DNA from: an uncultured Oscillibacter sp.
GTDB taxonomy: Bacteria; Bacillota; Clostridia; Oscillospirales; Oscillospiraceae
Direction: 5' to 3'
NCBI GenBank assembly: GCA_904393855.1
Contig: CAJFNE010000061.1
Coordinates: forward strand, 1-9,790
DNA length: 9,790 bases
In this document: piece by piece, positions 1-4,971 of the stretch
Layout of the letters: every line of letters begins with the position of its first letter
Numbering within the stretch: the first letter of the stretch is position 1
Translations under genes and position numbers: made by a program
The notes under the pieces: generated by a model
Databases searched by the model: none
Seen by the model: only the letters and a program-made list of their open reading frames with translations
What the model was told of the DNA's origin: nothing

Positions 1-530
1 AGGCCGGTCGTGAGGAAAGTCCGGGCTCCACAGGGCAAGGATAACGGGTAACGCCCGCCGAAGGCGACTTCAGGAAAAGTGCAACAGAGATATACCGCCT
101 CGTCGTCGCAAGCTCCATATCCTTCGCTGTCAGCAGCACATCCCCTACAGCGAGGGCACCGTCTCATTTTAGTCCGGCAGGATACGGAGCGTACAGCGCC
201 ACCGCGTCCCCCACTCCGGAAAGAACCCAGCGAAGCGGTTCTTTTCGGAAGCGGAGGAGCAGCGGAATGAGTGAGCTTTCGCCGCCAGGCGAAAGCGAAG
301 GATATGGAGCTTGCGACGACGAGGTAAGGGTGGAAAGGTGCGGTAAGAGCGCACCCGACGGCTCGAAAGTGCCCGTCGCTGTAAACTCTATCCGGAGCAA
401 CACCGGAATGGGAGCTGGGGATTCCCCCAAGGCTGGCCCGGCCGCTCCCGGGGTGGCTGGAGCGTACCGGCAACGGTGCGCCTAGATAGATGACTGTCCA
501 ACGACAGAACCCGGCTTATCGTCTTGCTCG
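1..530 (+). ncRNA. rnpB: RNase P RNA (class A), 5'-truncated by window edge
   Basis: Catalytic RNA of RNase P, which removes the 5' leader from pre-tRNAs together with RnpA. The conserved core is visible in order: GAGGAAAGTCCGGGCTCCA at 12-30, ACAGAGA at 84-90, GGTAAGGGT from 323 followed by the GGTGCGGTAAGAGCGCACC hairpin (337-355), GTAAACTC at 381-388, and the 3' signature with CCTAGAT at 481, GACTGTCC at 492 and ACAGAACCCGGCTTATC at 504-520. The P1-P4 5' segment, roughly 60-70 nt, lies before the window. The 3' end is approximate because its P1 partner is missing. The visible part is already about 530 nt, against 350-400 nt for a whole typical bacterial RNA. The excess is a roughly 200-nt expansion of helix P12 at 98-324. 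All core motifs around the expansion are intact, so the RNA is probably functional. Confidence 0.96.
98..324 (+). repeat. Giant palindromic expansion of RNase P helix P12
   Basis: Positions 98-127 and 295-324 are perfect reverse complements over 30 nt (CCTCGTCGTC...TCCTTCGC against GCGAAGGA...GACGACGAGG). They replace the usual short P12 hairpin between ACAGAGA/ACCGC and GGTAAGGGT. The 167 nt between the arms contain further hairpins. A 12-bp stem, with G-U pairing, joins 216-227 (CCGGAAAGAACC) to 237-248 (GGTTCTTTTCGG). A 9-bp stem joins 275-283 (GCTTTCGCC) to 288-296 (GGCGAAAGC) and competes with the first bases of the 3' arm. No plausible gene lies inside. P12 is a peripheral, length-variable helix in bacterial RNase P RNAs, so tolerance of an insert there is reasonable. 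That it is a mobile palindromic element is inference. Confidence 0.85.
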
Positions 531-540
531 TATGAAACAT

Positions 541-574
541 GACCCCGTCCGCGGAACACGCGGACGGGGTCTTT
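541..574 (+). terminator. Rho-independent terminator of rnpB
   Basis: Perfect 13-bp G+C-rich stem: GACCCCGTCCGCG at 541-553 and its complement at 559-571, with loop GAACA, followed by TTT. It begins about 15 nt after the RNase P RNA 3' end. The T tract is short but the stem is very stable. It also separates rnpB from the converging small gene on the minus strand. Confidence 0.85.
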
Positions 575-577
575 GGC

Positions 578-742
578 TTATTGGTAGCGGTATTGCTGCC
601 GGGTGTACTGGTCGATGCAGCGGAGGAACAGTTCCTGGCTTCGGAACTCCAGCTTCTGGCACCCATCCTCCTCATGAAAGGACACCACCCGCCGGGCCGG
701 GTCCACCCACAGCTCCCAGAGACAAGGCGTTTTGGACTCCAT
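578..742 (-). CDS. 54-residue uncharacterised protein, coupled to the HTH/TM gene
   Basis: Small open frame reading MESKTPCLWELWVDPARR and ending in QQYRYQ. I do not recognise a named family. It is rich in aromatic and charged residues (two Trp, VVSFHEEDG, LEFRS, YTRQQYRYQ), and has no signal peptide, membrane segment or obvious metal-binding cluster. The start is well supported: AGGAGG sits 5 nt before the ATG and overlaps the TAA stop of the upstream HTH/TM gene (stop at 753-755), so translation is probably coupled. It ends just short of the rnpB terminator on the other strand. The strong ribosome site, the tight coupling and the protein-like composition argue that it is real. Function is unknown; the coupling suggests a role with the membrane regulator. 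Confidence 0.7.
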   Translation of the reverse strand: MESKTPCLWELWVDPARRVVSFHEEDGCQKLEFRSQELFLRCIDQYTRQQYRYQ

Positions 743-752
743 GGCGGCCTCC

Positions 753-1616
753 TTACAGCGTCAATGCCAAAGCCTCCTGGATGTCCTCCGGAACCGTGTC
801 CGGCCAGGACTCCATGAGCCCGCTGTCCGCCATGTCGTAGATCGTGTAGGGCTTTTCCTCCCAGCGGGTGCGGACAACCAGCTCTGTGACGCCGTCCTGG
901 TCGATGTCCGCCGTGGTGAAGGACAGGCAGTCCTCCACCTCCAGCAGCCGCTCGGCCTGCCAGGTCTCCTCATCGCCCAGCCAGAAAACAAAGGTGTACA
1001 GGAACCCTGCCCCATTGGGATTCGGATAGATCAGCCTGTATTCATACGCAACCTCCGTATAGCCGAACAGGGCGTCCCCGGTCTCCGGGTTCACGTCCAG
1101 GCCCATGCCGCTGCCTATCTGGTTCATCTCGGAGCCGATATCAAGCATGCCAGTGTCGGCACACGCGGTAACGGTGCCCTCACGTGTCAGCCGGTTGTAC
1201 CGCATCGTTAGATCATATACCAACGGGTTGTTGTGATCCTCCAACAGCAGGCTGTCAAAATCCAGCTCCGCCTCGTATTGCAGCCGCAGCAGATGTCCCC
1301 CGTCCGCCACATAGAGGTAGTCGGCGCCGTCCACCGTCTCCTTGAGCACAATAGCGGTCTGCCGTTCCTCCGTCACCATGATCCGGGTGTACGCCGCCAC
1401 GGCGGCAATCACCGCCAGCAGCGCCAGCACCGCCCCCAGCCGTTTCCAGGAGCGCCGCCGCTCCCGCCGCACGCTGTCCTGCGAGATATCCAGTAAAGTC
1501 TGCATGGTCTCCTCCTCTCCCGTTGTCTCCTGCGGCCGGCAGGCCATCAATTCCTCCACGCCCAGGTCCAGGGCCGCCGCCAGGGGCTCCAGCAGCGTCA
1601 CGTCGGGATAGCTCAA
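753..1616 (-). CDS. HTH (XRE)-transmembrane protein, 5'-truncated or frameshifted
   Basis: The reading frame has no ATG. The best start is TTG at 1614-1616 with GGAG 6 nt upstream. This start falls inside a helix-turn-helix domain: the codons just before it read KWERG, and the protein then reads LSYPDVTLLEPLAAALDLG, the typical last part of an XRE/HTH_3 domain. The first part of the domain is missing. Residues about 28-57 form a linker, residues about 59-77 are one membrane segment (LGAVLALLAVIAAVAAYTR) preceded by Arg/Lys, and residues about 83-287 form a predicted extracytoplasmic domain with a DIDQDGVTEL motif like FG-GAP/VCBS calcium loops. The intact family would be a DNA-binding domain tethered to a membrane sensor. 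In the other frame just upstream (about 1624-1645) the bases encode GDSTVS, which normally precedes KWERG, so a small deletion probably broke the gene. It may be a recent pseudogene, or expressed without DNA binding. Confidence 0.7.
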   Translation of the reverse strand: MSYPDVTLLEPLAAALDLGVEELMACRPQETTGEEETMQTLLDISQDSVRRERRRSWKRLGAVLALLAVIAAVAAYTRIMVTEERQTAIVLKETVDGADYLYVADGGHLLRLQYEAELDFDSLLLEDHNNPLVYDLTMRYNRLTREGTVTACADTGMLDIGSEMNQIGSGMGLDVNPETGDALFGYTEVAYEYRLIYPNPNGAGFLYTFVFWLGDEETWQAERLLEVEDCLSFTTADIDQDGVTELVVRTRWEEKPYTIYDMADSGLMESWPDTVPEDIQEALALTL

Positions 1617-1664
1617 GCCCCGCTCCCACTTACGGTAGAATCCCCGGAAAACACCGCCCGGAGC

Positions 1665-2012
1665 TTACTCTCCCATATATTTCCAGGCGTCCTCCCGGTT
1701 TCCCTGGATGCGTTTCCCCGGCGTCCGGGTCCTGTCCGCCCGCTGCTGGGCGGCCTGGCGGTAGCGCTCGTGCTTCTCCCGCCACTTCTCCGTGTCCCGG
1801 CGGATGGTGTCCGCGATGAAGGAAAATGCCATCCGGGTCTCCAGGGTCATGGCGGGATAACGCTCCCGAACCGAGTCCGGCTCCATGCTGCCCTTCGCGG
1901 CTGCCTGGGCATACTCCACCAGGGCGGTGAACCGCTCTCCCCGCTGCTCCGCTGGCAGAGGCTTCAGGCAGGCGCAAGCGTCAAAGTACAGGACAATGCT
2001 CTTCTTCCCCAT
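1665..2012 (-). CDS. DUF6291-like protein
   Basis: 115 residues beginning MGKKSIVLYFDACACLKPL and containing LETRMAFSFIADTIRRDTEKW. The pattern K(S)xxLYxDxxxxLxxL, a short helical stretch, then MAFxFIxxxIxRDxEKxxE is that of the DUF6291 family. These are small cytoplasmic proteins common in Firmicutes, often in prophage or mobile regions; their function is unknown. The C-terminal 35 residues are basic and probably disordered. The start is supported by a GGGGGAGG ribosome site 5 nt before the ATG. The stop codon lies 16 codons upstream of, and in the same frame as, the HTH/TM gene, so the two look joined by a deletion or by readthrough-like proximity. The family call comes from motif recognition only. 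Confidence 0.75.
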   Translation of the reverse strand: MGKKSIVLYFDACACLKPLPAEQRGERFTALVEYAQAAAKGSMEPDSVRERYPAMTLETRMAFSFIADTIRRDTEKWREKHERYRQAAQQRADRTRTPGKRIQGNREDAWKYMGE

Positions 2013-2065
2013 ACACGCCTCCCCCTCTCACTTCCTCTCTGTCCCGGCGGGGAATTGGCACGTCC

Positions 2066-2092
2066 GTTATAGCAGCGGGGAAGATTTTGCAA
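2066..2092 (-). promoter_or_regulatory. Candidate sigma-A promoter for the DUF6291/HTH cluster
   Basis: On the minus strand TTGCAA (2092-2087) is followed 15 nt later by TATAAC (2071-2066), or TTTGCA (2093-2088) at 16 nt. A TGC just before TATAAC gives an extended -10. It lies about 55 nt upstream of the ATG at 2012. The spacing is a little short, so this is a moderate call. Confidence 0.45.
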
Positions 2093-2283
2093 ATTTTTGC
2101 CGCTAATGCAACTGTAAATGGAAATGAAAATGCTATGGTAACTGCTGCTGCCAATGCCCTGAACCCCCGCGCTGCAGGCGGTCTCCGCCCGGAGAGAAAA
2201 GAACCGATTTTTTAGGAGATAGTTTGAGGGAACGCAGGCCATACTCCCGGGCAGCGGCGGATCGAAAATCCACCCGGGCGCAG
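2093..2283. other. Gene-free stretch between the DUF6291 promoter and the fba terminator
   Basis: Together with the promoter and leader this makes about 270 nt without a convincing gene (2013-2283). It holds an A-rich patch at about 2106-2142 with repeated AAATG-like words (AAATGG, AAATGA, AAATGC), a GC-rich patch, and two CCCGGG words at about 2247 and 2273. I see no RNA gene, repeat array or protein with a ribosome site. A minus-strand frame crossing it has no domain-like content. Confidence 0.5.
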
Positions 2284-2312
2284 AAAAAGAGGGAGCGCAG
2301 TGCGCTCCCTCT
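2284..2312 (-). terminator. Rho-independent terminator of fba
   Basis: Near-perfect palindrome: 2288-2299 pairs with 2301-2312 (AGAGGGAGCGCA against TGCGCTCCCTCT). On the minus strand it is followed by TTTTT (2284-2288). It begins 18 nt past the fba stop codon and has the classic intrinsic terminator form. Confidence 0.92.
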
Positions 2313-2329
2313 CGGAATGGGATTGAAGA

Positions 2330-3298
2330 TTACGCCTTGTGGTCGCAGCCCAGCACGTCCACGATCTTGTGGGCCACCAACTCCTTGATGGCGGCGCGGG
2401 CAGGCTTCAGGTACTCCCGGGGGTCAAACTTGTCGGGATGCTCCACAAAGAACTTGCGGATGGTGCCGGTCATGGCCAGCCGCAGGTCGGAGTCGATGTT
2501 GATCTTGCACACGGCGCTCCGGGCAGCCTGACGCAGCTGCTCCTCGGGGATGCCCACGGCGTCGGGCATCTTGCCGCCGTTCTCGTTCACCATGCGGACG
2601 AACTCCTGGGGCACAGAGGAGGAGCCGTGCAGCACGATGGGGAAGCCGGGCAGCCGCTTGGTGACCTCGTCCAGGATGTCGAAGCGCAGCGGGGGCGGGA
2701 CCAGCTCGCCTTTCTCATTCCGGGTGCACTGGGCGGCGGTGAACTTGTAGGCGCCGTGGCTGGTGCCGATGGCGATGGCCAGGGAGTCGCAGCCGGTCTT
2801 GCTGACGAACTCCTCCACCTCCTCCGGGTGGGTGTAGTGAGACTCCTCGGCGGAGACCTTCACGTCGTCCTCGATGCCGGCCAGGGCGCCCAACTCGGCC
2901 TCCACCACCACGCCGTGGTCATGGGCGTACTCGACGACCTTCTTGGTGATCTCGATGTTCTCGGCGAAGGGCTTGCTGGAGGCATCGATCATGACGGAGG
3001 TGAAACCGCCGTCGATGCAGCTCTTGCAGGTCTCGAAGTCCGGGCCGTGGTCCAGGTGCAGCACGATGGGGATATTGGGGCACTCGATCACCGCGGCCTC
3101 CACCAGCTTCACCAGATACGTGTGGTTGGCGTAGGCCCGGGCTCCCTTGGACACCTGGAGGATCAGCGGGGCCTCCAGGTCCCGGGCGGCCTCCGTGATG
3201 CCCTGGACGATCTCCATGTTGTTGACATTGAACGCGCCGATGGCGTAACCGCCGTCGTACGCTTTCTTAAACATTTCGGTGGATGTGACTAAAGGCAT
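2330..3298 (-). CDS. fba: Class II fructose-1,6-bisphosphate aldolase
   Basis: Zn-dependent cytoplasmic enzyme that reversibly splits fructose-1,6-bisphosphate to DHAP and glyceraldehyde-3-phosphate. The 322 residues begin MPLVTSTEMFKKAYDGGYA. Class II landmarks are present: HLDHG at 81-85 (catalytic Asp83, metal ligand His84), VVEAELG at 131-137, GTSHG at 178-182 (His181), VLHGSS at 222-227 (His224), and KINIDSD at 265-271 for DHAP phosphate binding. An extended C-terminal part (about 232-255 and 285-322) places it among the longer clostridial-type enzymes. I chose the ATG at 3298 because AGGAG lies 8 nt upstream and family members start with MPLV. An in-frame ATG 24 codons earlier would add a low-complexity tail and would overlap the promoter. 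It diverges from the phosphofructokinase gene, which makes its substrate, and has its own terminator. Confidence 0.96.
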   Translation of the reverse strand: MPLVTSTEMFKKAYDGGYAIGAFNVNNMEIVQGITEAARDLEAPLILQVSKGARAYANHTYLVKLVEAAVIECPNIPIVLHLDHGPDFETCKSCIDGGFTSVMIDASSKPFAENIEITKKVVEYAHDHGVVVEAELGALAGIEDDVKVSAEESHYTHPEEVEEFVSKTGCDSLAIAIGTSHGAYKFTAAQCTRNEKGELVPPPLRFDILDEVTKRLPGFPIVLHGSSSVPQEFVRMVNENGGKMPDAVGIPEEQLRQAARSAVCKINIDSDLRLAMTGTIRKFFVEHPDKFDPREYLKPARAAIKELVAHKIVDVLGCDHKA

Positions 3299-3365
3299 AC
3301 CATCATCTCCTGAAAACGAATTTGTTTGTACGATGCGAGGGATAAGAAAACGATTTTCCGATATG

Positions 3366-3393
3366 ATCATATCATAAAAAAAATAAAATGCAA
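3366..3393 (-). promoter_or_regulatory. Promoter of fba
   Basis: On the minus strand TTGCAT (3393-3388), a 16-nt T-rich spacer, then TATGAT (3371-3366). A second TATGAT overlaps it at 3376-3371. The expected start is near 3359, which gives a leader of about 60 nt before the fba ATG. The -35 lies only 3 bp from the -35 of the divergent pfk promoter. Confidence 0.75.
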
Positions 3394-3396
3394 GTA

Positions 3397-3425
3397 TTTA
3401 CAATCTATTTTTTCAATGCTATGAT
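3397..3425 (+). promoter_or_regulatory. Promoter of the PPi-phosphofructokinase gene
   Basis: TTTACA at 3397-3402, a 17-nt spacer, then TATGAT at 3420-3425 with a TGC extended -10. The expected start is near 3432. The AGGAGG ribosome site is at 3471-3476 and the ATG at 3486. Confidence 0.8.
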
Positions 3426-3485
3426 ATTCTCAGTGAGTTTTTGGAAAGCAGATCCTGAGATCTTGATTTGAGGAGGACATCTCTC

Positions 3486-4724
3486 ATGCGTGAATTGAAA
3501 GGCGCCTGTATCTTCGGCCAGTCCGGCGGACCCACTTCCGTGATCAACGCCAGTGCCTACGGCGTCATTGACACCGCTTTGAAAAATCCTAACATCACCG
3601 CCGTCTACGGCGCGGAGCACGGCATCAAGGGCGTTTTGAACGACCGCCTGTTCGATATGGGCCAGGAGAACCCGGAGGAGCTGGCCCTGCTGAAATACAC
3701 CCCCTCCTCCGCCCTGGGCTCCTGCCGGTACAAGATGGCGGACCCGGATGTGGACGACACGGACTACAAGCGCATCCTGGAGATCTTTAAGAAGTACGGC
3801 GTGCGCTACTTCTTCTACAACGGCGGCAACGACTCCATGGACACCTGCAACAAGATCAGCAAGTATATGCAGAAGGTGGGCTATGAGTGCCGTGTGATGG
3901 GCGTACCCAAGACCATCGACAACGACCTCTACGGCACGGACCACTGCCCCGGCTTCGCCTCCGCCGCCAAGTATATCGCCACCTCCTGCATGGAGGTCTA
4001 TCACGACGCCCGGGTGTACGACACTGGCATGGTCTGCATCATCGAGATCATGGGCCGGCACGCCGGCTGGCTGGCGGGCGCCGCTGCCCTGGCCACCGCC
4101 TACGGCGCGGGCCCGGACTTGGTGTACCTCCCTGAGGTGGACTTCGACATGGAGCAGTTCCTCTCCGACGTGGAGCGCATCTACAAGGAAAAAGGCAACT
4201 GCATGGTGGCCGTCTCCGAGGGCATCCACTATGCCGATGGCACTTTCGTCTCCGAGGCCAAGACCTCCGCTACTGACGGCTTCGGCCACGCCCAGCTGGG
4301 GGGACTTGCGTCGCTGCTGGCCAACGTGGTAAAGGAGCGGACCGGCGCTAAGGTCCGGGGCATCGAGTTGAGCCTGCTGCAGCGCTGCGGCGCCCACTTG
4401 GCCTCTGAGACCGACATTGAGGAGTCCTTTATGGCCGGCAAGGCCGCCGTGGAGAACGCGGTCAATGGCATCACCGACAAGATGGTGGGCTTCGAGCGGG
4501 GCGAGGAGGACGGCCAGTACGTCTGCCGCACGAAGCTGCTGGATCTGTCCGAGGTGGCCAACACGGAGAAGAAAGTCCCCCTGGATTGGATCAACGAGAC
4601 CCACAACGGCGTGAAGCAGCCTTTCATTGACTATGTGCTGCCCCTGATTCAGGGGGAGCCCCCCCTGCCTAAGCAGGACTCCCTCCCCCGCTTTGCTCAG
4701 CTGAAGAAGGTACTGGTGAAGTAA
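3486..4724 (+). CDS. Diphosphate-type 6-phosphofructokinase
   Basis: Cytoplasmic kinase that phosphorylates fructose-6-phosphate to fructose-1,6-bisphosphate. The 412 residues begin MRELKGACIFGQSGGPTS. Landmarks: GQSGGPTSVIN at 11-21, GGNDS at 113-117, PKTIDND at 141-147 (catalytic Asp in TIDND), MGRHAGW at 189-195, YLPE at 214-217, SEG at 244-246, and QRCGAHLASETD at 299-310. Asp in GGNDS (E. coli position 104) and Lys in PKTIDND (position 124) are the classic marks of PPi rather than ATP as phosphoryl donor. The residue before that Asp is Asn, where most family members have Asp. The length suits the 400-residue PPi-type group. The ATG at 3486 follows AGGAGG by 9 nt; a TTG 18 nt earlier would place that AGGAGG inside the frame. 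A PPi enzyme would be reversible and spare ATP. Donor use is inferred from motifs. Confidence 0.93.
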   Translation: MRELKGACIFGQSGGPTSVINASAYGVIDTALKNPNITAVYGAEHGIKGVLNDRLFDMGQENPEELALLKYTPSSALGSCRYKMADPDVDDTDYKRILEIFKKYGVRYFFYNGGNDSMDTCNKISKYMQKVGYECRVMGVPKTIDNDLYGTDHCPGFASAAKYIATSCMEVYHDARVYDTGMVCIIEIMGRHAGWLAGAAALATAYGAGPDLVYLPEVDFDMEQFLSDVERIYKEKGNCMVAVSEGIHYADGTFVSEAKTSATDGFGHAQLGGLASLLANVVKERTGAKVRGIELSLLQRCGAHLASETDIEESFMAGKAAVENAVNGITDKMVGFERGEEDGQYVCRTKLLDLSEVANTEKKVPLDWINETHNGVKQPFIDYVLPLIQGEPPLPKQDSLPRFAQLKKVLVK

Positions 4725-4748
4725 GGGGCCCCGCATATGCCTCTCATG

Positions 4749-4785
4749 GCCGCAGGAAAGCACGCCGCTGCGTTCCTGCGGCTTT
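4749..4785 (+). terminator. Terminator of the phosphofructokinase gene
   Basis: 10-bp stem GCCGCAGGAA (4749-4758) with its complement at 4773-4782, loop of 14 nt, then TTT. It begins 25 nt after the stop codon. The T tract is short, so efficiency is uncertain. Confidence 0.7.
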
Positions 4786-4866
4786 GTGCATCACTGGGGG
4801 AGCCGCCCCCGGTTTCAGGATTTCACCAAGCATAGAGTGCCCGTTTCTGTCGAATCCTGTTCATGG

Positions 4867-4920
4867 TTTGTAACCAACTTCCGGTTGACACATTTCCCCA
4901 AATTCTGTTAAGGTTACAAA
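4867..4920 (+). promoter_or_regulatory. Candidate promoter flanked by a 9-bp inverted repeat
   Basis: A consensus TTGACA lies at 4885-4890. The best -10 candidates at 16-17 nt (GTTAAG or TTAAGG, 4907-4913) are weak. TTTGTAACC (4867-4875) and GGTTACAAA (4912-4920) form a perfect inverted repeat that brackets the promoter, so it could be an operator or form a looped structure. It sits about 50 nt upstream of the deacetylase start. The rest of the gap from 4786 to 4971 shows nothing else I can identify. Confidence 0.5.
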
Positions 4921-4971
4921 AGAACCCCGATGAATGATGTAAAAAATGACGTAAAAGAGGTCGAGATCATC

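Noticed and set aside
98..324. Group I or II intron, or transposase-less insertion sequence, in rnpB
   Set aside because: No intron core motifs, no open frame and no splice-like boundaries. The segment forms a helix at the P12 position, so it is better read as a helix expansion.
79..485. Short protein frames within rnpB and its insert
   Set aside because: They cross conserved RNase P RNA elements, have no ribosome sites and show no protein-like conservation signals; the region is an RNA gene.
1964..2242. Minus-strand frame of 92 codons overlapping the DUF6291 start and promoter
   Set aside because: It runs through the predicted promoter, ribosome site and first codons of the better gene, and its product has no domain-like pattern.
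2339..3292. Open frame of 317 codons antisense to fba
   Set aside because: Composition (GLGDLVQDV, HHDGG type repeats of His, Gly, Asp) is that of a shadow frame, and fba is certain.
3405..4763. Long open frame (452 codons) antisense to the phosphofructokinase gene
   Set aside because: It has no domain-like content, is rich in His/Leu/Val/Gly as expected from the complement of a GC-rich gene, and lies fully over a confident enzyme gene.
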